This document shows, one piece after another, positions 27,326 through 36,234 of a stretch of DNA of 64,000 nt. The first letter of the stretch is position 1. The number at the start of each line of letters is the position of its first letter. The position numbers and the translations under genes are program-made. The stretch comes from Flavobacterium sp. ov086. Lineage in GTDB: Bacteria > Bacteroidota > Bacteroidia > Flavobacteriales > Flavobacteriaceae. The notes beneath the pieces are model-generated. The model searched no databases and had not been told where the DNA came from. It saw only the letters and a program-made list of their open reading frames with translations. The DNA lies in contig NZ_FZNL01000026.1 of the NCBI RefSeq assembly GCF_900187965.1, positions 1 through 64,000 of the forward strand. The letters are read 5' to 3'.

Positions 27326-28198
27326 CTATACATTCGTATTAATCGACATCAAATATTTTTTAGGAGTTGTGGCAAACTTCTTTTTGAATGCCGCGATAAA
27401 ATGACTTCCGGTGCTGTAACCAATTTTCAGCCCTACTTCGTTTACATTATAAGATCCGCTGTCAAGAAGTTTTCGGGCGAAATCCATTTTATAATCAAAT
27501 AGAAAACCGTAAACTGTGTCGCCGTAGATTTGTTTGAAACCCATTTTGAGTTTCTTCAAATTCAAACCAATTTCATCTGCCAGCTCTTGCAATCCGGGCG
27601 GTTCAGCCATATTGGCGATGATAATTTCTTTGGCTTTTCTGATCTTCAAAACGTTATCTTCATCAATCAAAAACGGACATTGTTCTGCATTTGGATCTTC
27701 GGTTCTGTTAAAATACAAACTCAACAATTCGTATCCTTTTCCTTTATAATAAAGGTTTTTTATGGACGGATGTAAGTTATAATGAAACAGTTGACTCAAA
27801 ACAATTGCCATCGACGGACTAATATTTCCTTCGTTATAATACTTTTTATCCTTATTGTCCGGACTTAAGAAAGTGATATAATCTGCTTCCGCAGAAAACA
27901 ACGCGTGAAATTTCTTGATCGAAACAATTACTGAAATCACCCACGAGTTTGGAGCCAACTCTAAATTGAGTGGTAATTCTTTCTGCGGATTATACAAAAG
28001 CAACGATTTTTCTTCTTTCAAATCTAAAGCGTAACTGCCTTGATTGAACAAGAATTTTGCATTCCCTTTTATCCCGAAGTGAAACTGTATCAGACCACTA
28101 CCAACTTCATGCTGTCCAAAAAAAGGTTCAGAACTATCGTTCTGAAAACGGATTAGCGTAAAGTCATCTTCAATTTTTATAATTTCCTGAGAACTCAT
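27326..28198 (-). CDS. AraC-family transcriptional regulator
   Basis: 290-aa regulator. The N-terminal ~170 residues are a sensing domain of the AraC/PchR type (GSGLIQFHFGIKGNAKFLFNQ). The C-terminal double HTH is typical: LQELADEIGLNLKKLKMGFKQIYGDTVYGFL, then VNEVGLKIGYSTGSHFIAAFKKKFATTPKKY. It is divergent from hemA with a 227-base gap, so it may control heme or iron genes. The signal is unknown; the PchR-like C-terminal style in iron-siderophore regulators is suggestive only. Confidence 0.88.
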   Translation of the reverse strand: MSSQEIIKIEDDFTLIRFQNDSSEPFFGQHEVGSGLIQFHFGIKGNAKFLFNQGSYALDLKEEKSLLLYNPQKELPLNLELAPNSWVISVIVSIKKFHALFSAEADYITFLSPDNKDKKYYNEGNISPSMAIVLSQLFHYNLHPSIKNLYYKGKGYELLSLYFNRTEDPNAEQCPFLIDEDNVLKIRKAKEIIIANMAEPPGLQELADEIGLNLKKLKMGFKQIYGDTVYGFLFDYKMDFARKLLDSGSYNVNEVGLKIGYSTGSHFIAAFKKKFATTPKKYLMSINTNV

Positions 28199-28370
28199 AG
28201 CGATATTTTTTTTAGATAAAAATCAAAGCAAAAGCGAAATGTTATTTAGAATGACTCTAAACAAATAGATTCTAACAACTTGATTTTGCTACAAAAATAA
28301 TCCTTTTTGCATAAAAACAGTCGTTTAGAAACAAAAAAACATGTAGCGACACAAATAGTACTTTGAGCGT

Positions 28371-28378
28371 TACTTTTG
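28371..28378 (+). promoter_or_regulatory. Putative hemA -7 element
   Basis: TACTTTTG fits TAnnTTTG, 47 bases before the hemA ATG at 28426. A clear -33 TTG is not visible at 18-20 bases. A second TACTTTGA lies 13 bases upstream. Weak but in the right place, in the divergent gap with the AraC gene. Confidence 0.35.
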
Positions 28379-28425
28379 TAAACAGTATAATGATAATTTT
28401 GTTGCACTTTTATGAAAGTGAATTT

Positions 28426-29676
28426 ATGGAAAACAATATCGTACCGAAACACCTATATTTTTATTCAGTTGGTCTGAGTTATAAAAAAGCTGATGCTGAG
28501 GTCAGAGGTCAATTTAGTTTGGATGCAGTTGCCAAAACGCGTTTACTGGAACAAGCTAAAACAGAAGGAATAGAAAGTCTAATTGTTACTTCGACTTGTA
28601 ACAGAACCGAGATCTACGGTTTTGCCGAACACCCTTTTCAATTAATAAAGCTAATTTGCGATAATAGCAACGGATCTGTGGATGCTTTTCAGAAAGTAGG
28701 ATTCGTTTATAAAAATCAGGAAGCCATTAATCATATGTTTCGCGTAGGAACTGGTTTAGACAGTCAGATCTTAGGCGATTTTGAAATTATATCTCAAATT
28801 AAAACCAGTTTTGCTCATTCTAAATCTATGAATTTAGCGAATGCTTTCTTAGAAAGATTAGTAAACGCGGTGATTCAGGCAAGTAAAAAAATAAAAAACG
28901 AAACAGAAATCAGCTCTGGAGCGACTTCGGTTTCTTTTGCATCGGTACAATACATTATTAAAAATGTAGAAGATATCGGTAATAAAAACATTCTACTTTT
29001 CGGAACAGGAAAAATCGGAAGAAATACTTGCGAGAATCTTGTAAAACATACCAAAAACGAACATATTACTTTAATCAACCGAACTAAGGATAAAGCTGAG
29101 AAATTGGCCGGAAAACTAAATTTGATTGTTAAAGATTATTCGGAACTTCATTTAGAACTTCAAAAAGCTGATGTTGTTGTAGTTGCTACAGGCGCACAAA
29201 ACCCAACAGTTGACAAAGCAATCTTGAATCTTAAGAAACCTTTATTGATTTTAGATTTGTCTATTCCGAAAAACGTAAACGAAAACGTTGAGGAATTAGA
29301 AGGTGTAACGTTGATTCACATGGATTATTTGTCTCAATTGACAGATGAAACTCTTGAAAACAGAAAATTACACATTCCGGCAGCCGAAGCAATTATCGAA
29401 GAAGTTAAGGAAGAATTTGTTACCTGGACTAAAGGAAGAAAATTTGCTCCAACTATAAATGCTTTGAAAGAAAAACTGAATGAGATTAAAGTTTCTGAAT
29501 TAGATTTTCAAAGCCGAAAAATTGCTGATTTTAATGAAGCTCAGGCTGAAATCATCAGCAACAGAATCATCCAGAAAATCACTACTCATTTTGCCAATCA
29601 CTTAAAAGACGATGATACCATGGTTGATGAAAGCATCGAATGGATCGAAAAAGTCTTCAAAATAAAAGCATCTTAA
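28426..29676 (+). CDS. hemA: Glutamyl-tRNA reductase
   Basis: 416-aa HemA, first committed enzyme of the C5 pathway to 5-aminolevulinate. Catalytic Cys58 lies in TSTCNRTEIYG. The NADPH domain has LFGTGKIGRNTCENL, and C-terminal dimerisation helices follow. I use ATG 28426 (MENNIVPKHLYFY); the frame extends upstream to 28363 but without family-like sequence. It heads the hemA-C-D-E series and is divergent from the AraC regulator. Glutamate-1-semialdehyde aminotransferase (HemL), the next enzyme, is not in the window. Confidence 0.93.
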   Translation: MENNIVPKHLYFYSVGLSYKKADAEVRGQFSLDAVAKTRLLEQAKTEGIESLIVTSTCNRTEIYGFAEHPFQLIKLICDNSNGSVDAFQKVGFVYKNQEAINHMFRVGTGLDSQILGDFEIISQIKTSFAHSKSMNLANAFLERLVNAVIQASKKIKNETEISSGATSVSFASVQYIIKNVEDIGNKNILLFGTGKIGRNTCENLVKHTKNEHITLINRTKDKAEKLAGKLNLIVKDYSELHLELQKADVVVVATGAQNPTVDKAILNLKKPLLILDLSIPKNVNENVEELEGVTLIHMDYLSQLTDETLENRKLHIPAAEAIIEEVKEEFVTWTKGRKFAPTINALKEKLNEIKVSELDFQSRKIADFNEAQAEIISNRIIQKITTHFANHLKDDDTMVDESIEWIEKVFKIKAS

Positions 29677-29682
29677 TTTTTT

Positions 29683-29812
29683 AACCATTAAGATATTAAG
29701 AAAGTTAAGCTTTCTGGGTAAAAAATCATGAAAGGGAATCATTAATATTTAAGATAAATTAAGCTTTGTGTTTACAAACTCAACCTTAATGATACTTAAT
29801 ATCTTAATGGTT
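29683..29812. repeat. Inverted repeat with perfect 18-bp arms between hemA and hemC
   Basis: AACCATTAAGATATTAAG (29683-29700) pairs with its complement at 29795-29812. The inner part pairs imperfectly through AAGTTAAGCTTTC and TAAGCTTTGTG words. It begins just seven bases after the hemA stop and could lower read-through into hemC. Confidence 0.78.
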
Positions 29813-29846
29813 CAAAAGAAAAAAACCTTGGTTTTAAAAAATAAAA

Positions 29847-30770
29847 ATGGCTGAAAAAACAATCAGAATTGGAACTCGCGATAGCGAATTAGCACTTTGG
29901 CAAGCGCATACTGTAGAGAAAAAACTAAACGATTTAGGGTATAAAACCTCAATTGTTGCAGTAAAATCACAAGGTGATATTATTCTTGACAAACCTCTAT
30001 ACGAACTTGGAATCACTGGAATTTTTACGAAAACATTAGACATTGCCATGATTAATGGCGATTGTGATATCGCAGTACATTCCATGAAAGATGTTCCGAC
30101 AGCTTTACCAAAAGGAATTGTTCAGGCAGCAGTTTTAGAAAGAGCCAATGTTCTTGATATTTTGGTTCATAAAGGAAATCCTGATTTTACGAATCCAAGT
30201 ACTATTGCAACTGGAAGCTTACGTCGTCAGGCGCAATGGTTTAATAAATATCCAAATCATACGGTCGTTGATTTACGTGGAAACGTAAACACTCGTATGC
30301 AAAAATTACAAGACAATAACTGGGACGGAGCTGTTTTTGCTGCTGCAGGATTGGAGCGTATTAACCTAAAACCAGGAAACTTTATAGATTTAGATTGGAT
30401 GATTCCCGCGCCGGCACAAGGAGCAATGCTAGTTGTGGCAATGGAAAATGACAATTATACACTGGATGCACTTTCGCAATTAAACCACATTGAAACTGAA
30501 ATTTGTACGTATATCGAACGTCAATTTTTAAGAACGCTGGAAGGCGGTTGTACCGCGCCAATCGGGGCTTTGGTAAAATATAATGAAGATGAAGACACTT
30601 TACATTTTCAAGGTGTTTTACTTTCTGTTGATGGAAAGCAAAAGCTGGAAATTGAAAAAACAGTTGACATTTCAGAATGGAAAAAACTAGGATTCTTTGC
30701 CGCTCAGGAAATTATAAACAATGGCGGAGCCGAATTAATGGCATCTATTAAAGAATCTTTAAAAAAATAA
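29847..30770 (+). CDS. hemC: Hydroxymethylbilane synthase (porphobilinogen deaminase)
   Basis: 307-aa HemC, joining four porphobilinogens into hydroxymethylbilane. It starts with IRIGTRDSELALWQAHTV, has the Arg-rich substrate region SLRRQAQWFNKYP and VVDLRGNVNTRMQKL, and the dipyrromethane cofactor Cys235 in LEGGCTAPIGA. Its stop overlaps the hemD start by one base (ATAATGA context), so hemC and hemD are coupled. Length and motifs are normal. Confidence 0.94.
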   Translation: MAEKTIRIGTRDSELALWQAHTVEKKLNDLGYKTSIVAVKSQGDIILDKPLYELGITGIFTKTLDIAMINGDCDIAVHSMKDVPTALPKGIVQAAVLERANVLDILVHKGNPDFTNPSTIATGSLRRQAQWFNKYPNHTVVDLRGNVNTRMQKLQDNNWDGAVFAAAGLERINLKPGNFIDLDWMIPAPAQGAMLVVAMENDNYTLDALSQLNHIETEICTYIERQFLRTLEGGCTAPIGALVKYNEDEDTLHFQGVLLSVDGKQKLEIEKTVDISEWKKLGFFAAQEIINNGGAELMASIKESLKK

Positions 30771-31435
30771 TGAGTAAATCAATTCAAATATTATCTACAA
30801 AAAAGCTGTCGGGCGAACAAAAACAAGCATTGGTAAAAGCCAATATTGAAGTTCTCGAAGCTGATTTTATTCAAACACAAAACAAACCTTTCGAATTAAA
30901 AGACCTCAACGAAAACCTGATTTTTACGAGTCAAAATGCCGTTCACAGTATTTTAGGACATCCAAAAGCTGAGGAATTAAAAAGCAAAAATGTCTTTTGC
31001 GTTGGTCTAAAAACCAAAATTCTTTTGTCTGAAAGTGGCTTTAATGTTGTAGCTTATACGGGTTATGCTTCTGATTTATCCGAAATTATCACTTTGATTT
31101 ACCGTAATGAAAGCTATACTTTTTTTAGCGGAAATCTCCGTAGAGAAACTTTACCGAAAGCTTTAAAGGAAGCGGATATAAAATTCAATGAAATTCAGGT
31201 TTATGATACGTCATTAACACCTCAGAAAATAAAAACAACCGTTGATGCTATTCTTTTTTTCAGTCCCTCTGGCGTTGAAAGTTATTTAAAAGAGAATACT
31301 ATCAAGAAAGAAACCTGCTTTTGTATTGGAGAAACCACTGCAGAAGCTTTAGAAAAAATCACCAAAAACATCATTATTGCAGATCAGCCAACAGTTGAAG
31401 ATGTAATTGAAGATGTTTTACAAGAATATAAATAA
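30770..31435 (+). CDS. hemD: Uroporphyrinogen-III synthase
   Basis: 221-aa HemD-like protein. Sequence conservation in this family is low, as usual. Visible features are IFTSQNAVHSIL, an FCVGLKTKILLSESGF-type loop, and the late ILFFSPSGVESYL and CFCIGETTAEAL motifs. It closes hydroxymethylbilane to uroporphyrinogen III with inversion of ring D. Position between hemC (one-base overlap) and hemE (50-base gap) makes the call firm. Confidence 0.88.
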   Translation: MSKSIQILSTKKLSGEQKQALVKANIEVLEADFIQTQNKPFELKDLNENLIFTSQNAVHSILGHPKAEELKSKNVFCVGLKTKILLSESGFNVVAYTGYASDLSEIITLIYRNESYTFFSGNLRRETLPKALKEADIKFNEIQVYDTSLTPQKIKTTVDAILFFSPSGVESYLKENTIKKETCFCIGETTAEALEKITKNIIIADQPTVEDVIEDVLQEYK

Positions 31436-31485
31436 ACCTTTGCAACTCTGTCACTTTGTGCCTTTGCACCTAAAATAAAAAAACA

Positions 31486-32511
31486 ATGTTAAAAAACGAC
31501 CTATTTTTAAAAGCACTAAAAGGAGAAACTGTTCAACGTCCGCCAGTATGGATGATGCGTCAGGCCGGAAGATATTTACCCGAATTTAGAGCTTTACGTG
31601 ACAAATATGATTTTTTCACAAGATGTGAAACTCCGGAATTGGCTGCCGAAATTACGGTTCAACCAATCCGCAGAATTGCTCCGGATGCTGCGATTTTATT
31701 TTCAGATATTCTGGTAGTTCCTCGCGCTATGGGTATTCACGTAGAATTGAAAGACAATTTGGGACCAATTATTCCGGACCCAATCCGTACAATGGAACAG
31801 GTAAATCAAGTTTTTGTTCCAGATGTGAATGAAACTTTAGGTTATGTTTTTGACGCTATTAAATTGACTAAAGAAATGCTGAACGACGAAGTGCCACTAA
31901 TTGGTTTCGCTGGTTCGCCTTGGACAATTTTCTGCTATGCGGTTGAAGGAAAAGGTTCTAAAAGCTTTGATACTGCAAAAGGATTCTGTTTCTCAAACCC
32001 TGTTGCAGCACATACATTATTACAAAAAATCACAGATACTACCATTTTATACTTAAAAGAAAAAGTAAAAGCTGGAGTTGATGCCGTTCAGATTTTTGAT
32101 TCTTGGGGAGGAATGCTTTCTCCTGTAGATTATCAGGAATTTTCATGGAAATACATCAACCAAATTATTGATGCTTTGGCTGAAGTTACACCGGTTATTG
32201 TTTTCGGAAAAGGATGTTGGTTTGCTCTTGGCGAAATGGGTAAAAGTAAAGCCTCTGCACTTGGAGTAGACTGGACTTGTTCGGCTAGAAATGCACGTTA
32301 TTTGTCTGGTGGAAACATCACTTTACAAGGGAATTTTGATCCGTCAAGATTATTTTCTCCAATTCCGACTATCAAAAAGATGGTTCACGAAATGATCGAC
32401 GAATTCGGAAAAGATAAATATATTGTAAATTTAGGTCACGGAATTTTACCAAATATTCCTGTAGATCACGCTAAAGCGTTTATTGACGCGGTTAAGGAAT
32501 ACGGTCAATAG
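31486..32511 (+). CDS. hemE: Uroporphyrinogen decarboxylase
   Basis: 341-aa HemE that decarboxylates uroporphyrinogen III to coproporphyrinogen III. The N-terminal signature RPPVWMMRQAGRYLPEF is intact, with the substrate-site Asp in ILFSDILVVPRAMG and the Y/F-containing AVEGKGSKSF. The C-terminus carries FGKGCWFALGEM and NLGHGILPNIPVD. It is the last gene before the RAYT insertion that separates it from hemF. Confidence 0.95.
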   Translation: MLKNDLFLKALKGETVQRPPVWMMRQAGRYLPEFRALRDKYDFFTRCETPELAAEITVQPIRRIAPDAAILFSDILVVPRAMGIHVELKDNLGPIIPDPIRTMEQVNQVFVPDVNETLGYVFDAIKLTKEMLNDEVPLIGFAGSPWTIFCYAVEGKGSKSFDTAKGFCFSNPVAAHTLLQKITDTTILYLKEKVKAGVDAVQIFDSWGGMLSPVDYQEFSWKYINQIIDALAEVTPVIVFGKGCWFALGEMGKSKASALGVDWTCSARNARYLSGGNITLQGNFDPSRLFSPIPTIKKMVHEMIDEFGKDKYIVNLGHGILPNIPVDHAKAFIDAVKEYGQ

Positions 32512-32546
32512 TATACAGATTTCAGTTTTCATTAGCGTTTTGCTTT

Positions 32547-32635
32547 CCTGCAAGGTTTTCAAAACCTTGTAGGTATGATGAAGTCTTTCCTTTGATTATG
32601 AATGAAGACCTACAAAGTTTTGAAAACCTTGCAGG
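32547..32635. repeat. REP pair upstream of the RAYT gene
   Basis: Two 27-bp palindromes in opposite orientation, 35 bases apart: 32547-32573 (CCTGCAAGGTTTT-C-AAAACC..., 13-1-13 with one mismatch) and 32609-32635 (its reverse complement with one change). They lie between hemE and the intact RAYT gene and match a second pair after it, as in BIME-type REP doublets. Confidence 0.85.
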
Positions 32636-32655
32636 AAATGAAAAAGAGATGCAAT

Positions 32656-33207
32656 ATGAAGTTAGAGGCTCTAGAGAAAGATTGTTATTATCATATTTAT
32701 AATCGTGGTAATAATGGGATAAATATTTTTGAAAGTGATGACAATAAGATTTATTTCTTAAAACAGTTTTCAAAGTATTTATCTGGTAAAATTTCAGTTT
32801 TTGCTTATTGTCTAATGAATAATCATTTTCATTTAGTAATTCGACTTAATTCTGAAGAAAAAGAAGTTACTCAAGCATTTTCGAACTTGTTTAATTCGTA
32901 TGCAAAAGCATTTAATAAGCAAACAAACAGAACTGGAAGTTTATTTGAGAAACATTTTAAAAGAATAAAATTAAAAAACGAAAATTATCTAAAACATCTG
33001 ATCGTATATATTCATCTAAATCCTAAACATCATCTTAATATAGATTTTAAAGGTTTTAGATTTTCATCCTATCAAGCTTATATGTCTAATAGAGAAACTA
33101 AAATTGAAAGAGAAGAAACGTTGAATTTGTTTGGAGATTTTGAAAATTTCATTTTTTGTCATAAACAAAAGAATGAACTTTTAAACGAAACTTATACTTT
33201 TGAGTGA
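32656..33207 (+). CDS. REP-associated tyrosine transposase (RAYT, Y1_Tnp family)
   Basis: 183-aa HUH/Y1 endonuclease-like protein from ATG 32656; upstream ATGs at 32602 and 32638 lie in or next to the REP. It begins EKDCYYHIYNRGNNGINIF, and then has the metal motif NNHFHLVIRL (HFH) and a Tyr in HLIVYIHLNPKHH as the likely nucleophile. The AKAFNKQTNRTGSLFEKHFKR region is typical of RAYTs. It is flanked by two inverted REP pairs of the same sequence, the expected substrates. It differs from the relic at 4015-4453. Inserted between hemE and the hemF unit. Confidence 0.9.
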   Translation: MKLEALEKDCYYHIYNRGNNGINIFESDDNKIYFLKQFSKYLSGKISVFAYCLMNNHFHLVIRLNSEEKEVTQAFSNLFNSYAKAFNKQTNRTGSLFEKHFKRIKLKNENYLKHLIVYIHLNPKHHLNIDFKGFRFSSYQAYMSNRETKIEREETLNLFGDFENFIFCHKQKNELLNETYTFE

Positions 33208-33222
33208 TTCGGTTTTGTTCGT

Positions 33223-33317
33223 CCTGCAAGGTTTCCAAAACCTTGTAGGTCTGAAATATAAAAAGGATCTAGCTTTCCTAATATAGAATACCTACAAGGT
33301 TTTGGAAACCTTGCAGG
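33223..33317. repeat. REP pair downstream of the RAYT gene
   Basis: Palindromes at 33223-33249 and 33291-33317, opposite in orientation, 41 bases apart, sharing CCTGCAAGGTTT/ CCTTGTAGG with the upstream pair. The second one overlaps the first codons of the longer frame of the next gene, showing that frame's N-terminus is repeat-derived. Confidence 0.85.
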
Positions 33318-33334
33318 AAATCGGTAAAAAACAT

Positions 33335-33712
33335 ATGTTAAACAAAGGCCTAAGAGACGAAGAAAGCATTAGAATTGAGAATACTCTCAGGACTTTGCAT
33401 GCACTTATTTTTGTGCCTAAATTTTGGAATGCTGAAGACACAAGTCTTATAGATGAACAACTTAAAAGTTTTGGTTTAAGTCTGCAACGAACAATTGAAA
33501 TACCCGAAGAAGAATTAATTATTCTACTTCAAAGATGTCATTTAGATTGGAACCAACAGGAGCAATTTGCAGATATTCTAGTTGGCTTATCACAAGAAAA
33601 ACAATTTGATTTTTTAGGAAAAGCACTTGCTATTTACCAATACATACAGCAGGAAAGCAAAGTTTTCTCCTTTGGAATAAATACTAAAATTGCTTCGGCT
33701 AAAAACAAATAA
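33335..33712 (+). CDS. Small protein of unknown function in the hem cluster
   Basis: 125-aa soluble helical protein I do not recognise. ATG 33335 (MLNKGLRDEESIRIENTL) is preferred because the frame upstream to 33302 is REP sequence. It has no Cys pair, signal peptide or known motif; the centre is IEIPEEELIILLQRCHLDWNQQEQFADIL and it is Glu/Leu-rich. It is followed after two bases by the acetyltransferase gene, so these belong to one transcript leading to hemF. Confidence 0.7.
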   Translation: MLNKGLRDEESIRIENTLRTLHALIFVPKFWNAEDTSLIDEQLKSFGLSLQRTIEIPEEELIILLQRCHLDWNQQEQFADILVGLSQEKQFDFLGKALAIYQYIQQESKVFSFGINTKIASAKNK

Positions 33713-33714
33713 AG

Positions 33715-34266
33715 ATGAGTTTTACAGATTGGAAAACAGAAACAATTAACAGTATTCTTCCGGAAGAGTTTTACTACCTCATCGAAAAGAACAAAAGTCA
33801 CATTGAAAAAACTTTCCCGGTCACGCTTTCACATTGCCCGGATCTTGAAAAAACAAGCCAATTTATCGCTTTTAACCAAGACAAAGAAAATCACAAAGAA
33901 GGATACTTTTTTTATCCGAGAGATATAAAAACCAACACTTTAATTGGTTATTTATGTATCAAAAGCATTGACAATCAAAAAGCAAAATGCGAATTAGGCT
34001 ATTTTGTTGATGAAGATTTTCAAGGAAAAGGAATTACCTCAAGGTTAGTTTCAGAAACCTTAGATTTTTGTTTCAACACTTTGAACATGAACAAGGTTTT
34101 TATCTGTACTTCAAAAATCAATAAAGCAAGTCAACAAATTGCTTTAAAACATTACTTTAAACAAGAAGGAATATTGAGAGAAGAGTTCAAAAGCAGCGAC
34201 GGAACATTAGAAGATGTTGTTTATTTTGGATTACTCAAATCAGAATACAATACAAATGAAAGATAA
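33715..34266 (+). CDS. GNAT-family N-acetyltransferase (RimJ/RimL-like)
   Basis: 183-aa GNAT protein. The acetyl-CoA site appears as ELGYFVDEDFQGKGITSRLV (residues ~100-118), in the expected Q/R-x-x-G-x-G/A form. Strands and YFxxxG-like context (NKASQQIALKHYFKQEGILREEF) are as in RimJ/RimL types. Its substrate is unknown. It overlaps the hemF start (34256) by 11 bases, so it is translationally coupled with heme biosynthesis genes, without an obvious biochemical link. Confidence 0.88.
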   Translation: MSFTDWKTETINSILPEEFYYLIEKNKSHIEKTFPVTLSHCPDLEKTSQFIAFNQDKENHKEGYFFYPRDIKTNTLIGYLCIKSIDNQKAKCELGYFVDEDFQGKGITSRLVSETLDFCFNTLNMNKVFICTSKINKASQQIALKHYFKQEGILREEFKSSDGTLEDVVYFGLLKSEYNTNER

Positions 34267-35158
34267 ATTTTACGCTTACATACAAAAGTTACAAGACCAG
34301 ATTTGCGCTGGATTAGAAGCTGTTGATGGAACGGCAAAATTCCGTGAGGATTTATGGAAACGTCCTGAAGGCGGCGGCGGAAGAACTCGTGTTATTGAAA
34401 ACGGAAATGTTTTTGAAAAAGGCGGTGTAAACATTTCTGCCGTTCACGGAAAATTACCAGAAGCGATGCAAAAGATGTTTGGCGTTGGCGAAGCAGATTT
34501 CTTTGCTTGTGGATTAAGTCTGGTTTTACATCCCAAAAACCCTATGGTTCCTACTGTCCACGCCAATTGGCGATATTTTGAGATGTATGATGAATCTGGA
34601 AAAGTGATCGAACAATGGTTTGGTGGCGGACAGGATTTAACCCCTTATTATTTGTTTGAAGAAGATGCAAAACACTTTCATCAAACGTGTAAAACGGCTT
34701 GTGACAAACACAATCCGGAGTTTTATCCAAAATATAAAAAACAATGTGATGCTTATTTCTGGAATGCACACAGAAACGAAGCCCGCGGAATTGGCGGTTT
34801 ATTCTTTGATTATTGCAAAGCAAATGAACAAATGTCAATGGAAGACTGGTACAATTTCGTAACTGAAGTTGGTAATAGCTTCCTTGAAGCATACGTTCCG
34901 ATTGTGGAAAGAAGAAAAGATCTGGAATATACTCCAGAAAACAGAAATTGGCAGGAAATCCGCCGTGGTCGTTATGTTGAGTTTAATTTGGTTCATGACA
35001 AAGGCACTTTATTCGGTTTGAGAACCAACGGAAGAATTGAAAGTATTTTGATGAGTTTACCGCCACACGTGCAATGGGTTTACGATCATCATGCAGAAGC
35101 AGGAAGCATTGAAGAAAAATTGATAAATGTATTAGAGAATCCTGTTGACTGGATTTAA
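34256..35158 (+). CDS. hemF: Oxygen-dependent coproporphyrinogen III oxidase
   Basis: 300-aa HemF that converts coproporphyrinogen III to protoporphyrinogen IX with O2. Signatures are RPEGGGGRTRVI, NPMVPTVHANWRYFE, FGGGQDLTPYYL and RRGRYVEFNLVHDKGTLFGL. ATG 34256 is used; the frame extends to 34214 inside the acetyltransferase gene but the family starts at MKDKFYAY. It points to aerobic heme synthesis; no HemN is seen in the window. Confidence 0.95.
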   Translation: MKDKFYAYIQKLQDQICAGLEAVDGTAKFREDLWKRPEGGGGRTRVIENGNVFEKGGVNISAVHGKLPEAMQKMFGVGEADFFACGLSLVLHPKNPMVPTVHANWRYFEMYDESGKVIEQWFGGGQDLTPYYLFEEDAKHFHQTCKTACDKHNPEFYPKYKKQCDAYFWNAHRNEARGIGGLFFDYCKANEQMSMEDWYNFVTEVGNSFLEAYVPIVERRKDLEYTPENRNWQEIRRGRYVEFNLVHDKGTLFGLRTNGRIESILMSLPPHVQWVYDHHAEAGSIEEKLINVLENPVDWI

Positions 35159-35240
35159 TCTATTCAACTCAATATTAATTTTACCCATAGAGACATACAA
35201 TTAAATTGTAAATTTAGAGGTGTTTCTAAAAATTAAAAAA

Positions 35241-36182
35241 ATGAATCTAAAACTGATTTATATAGTGTTTTTGGGAAGTGTTTTTGGGTGTTTTGCCCAA
35301 AATGATACGCTTCATAACCCCTATTTTAAATCTTATGATGATAAAATCACTACTAGTGTTTACTATTTAGACACTTCAAATAGTTTTCAGATTGGTTTTG
35401 ATTCTGAAGGAAAGAAAAAATACCTTGCATTAACTCCAAATCGAAGAGAGCAGCTTGGTGTAAGTTTGAGCTATCAGTTTGCTGATATAAGTTTTGGTTT
35501 TTCACCGAAATTCTTTAGTCAAAACAAAGACAATTCAGACTCTAAGCTTTTTAGTTTTAATACTCGTTTTTATTATAAAAAGTGGATGCAATCTTTCACT
35601 TTTATCAATCAAAAAGGGTTTTATGTTAGTGAAGAAAACATTCAGGCCGCTTTTCCACGAATGCGTACCACAAAAATTGGCGGATCTACCTCGTATATTT
35701 TTAACGACAAATTCTCGTATAAAACATTAGTAAATCAGAACGAATGGCAAACCAAAAGTTCAGGAAGTTTTATTCCGAGTTTTTCATTTTACTACACAAA
35801 TCTTAATTTAAACGATGTTCCTAATTCATCAAATGGTGACTTTTATGTTTTTTCAGTAGCTCCCTCCTATTTTTACAATTTTGTGATTAGTGATCGATTC
35901 TTAATAGGTTCCGGAATTGCTCTTGGAGCAGGAATTAATGACATTGATAAAGTAACCTCAGCTTTGCTTCAATTAGACTTTAATTTTAAGCTTGCCTACA
36001 ATACAGATCATCTTTTTGCTTTTGCGAGTTTAAACACCGTTAGTTTCGTTCAGAACGGTGATGCCGAAGCCCGATTGAATGATAATATATCAACTTTGAA
36101 ATTCAGTATAGGATATCGTTTTGATCCTCCAAATAAAGTAAAAGAAATTTATGAGAAGGTAAATCAAAAAACAGGCTTGTAA
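35241..36182 (+). CDS. DUF4421-like exported beta-rich protein
   Basis: 313-aa protein with a signal peptide (MNLKLIYIVFLGSVFGCFAQ). The body is a series of amphipathic beta strands with aromatic residues, ending IGYRFDPPNKVKEIY, consistent with an outer-membrane barrel of the DUF4421 type. ATG 35241 is used over 35220 because it starts the signal peptide directly. No function is known. It sits inside the hem cluster between hemF and the aldolase. Confidence 0.75.
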   Translation: MNLKLIYIVFLGSVFGCFAQNDTLHNPYFKSYDDKITTSVYYLDTSNSFQIGFDSEGKKKYLALTPNRREQLGVSLSYQFADISFGFSPKFFSQNKDNSDSKLFSFNTRFYYKKWMQSFTFINQKGFYVSEENIQAAFPRMRTTKIGGSTSYIFNDKFSYKTLVNQNEWQTKSSGSFIPSFSFYYTNLNLNDVPNSSNGDFYVFSVAPSYFYNFVISDRFLIGSGIALGAGINDIDKVTSALLQLDFNFKLAYNTDHLFAFASLNTVSFVQNGDAEARLNDNISTLKFSIGYRFDPPNKVKEIYEKVNQKTGL

Positions 36183-36234
36183 ATAGTTATAGTAATCCAA
36201 AATCTTCAGTCTAAAATCTAAAATTTAAAGTATT

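Noticed and set aside
32602..32655. N-terminal extension of the RAYT frame (and likewise 33302-33334)
   Set aside because: These codons are encoded by the REP palindromes themselves; the family N-terminus starts at the later ATG.
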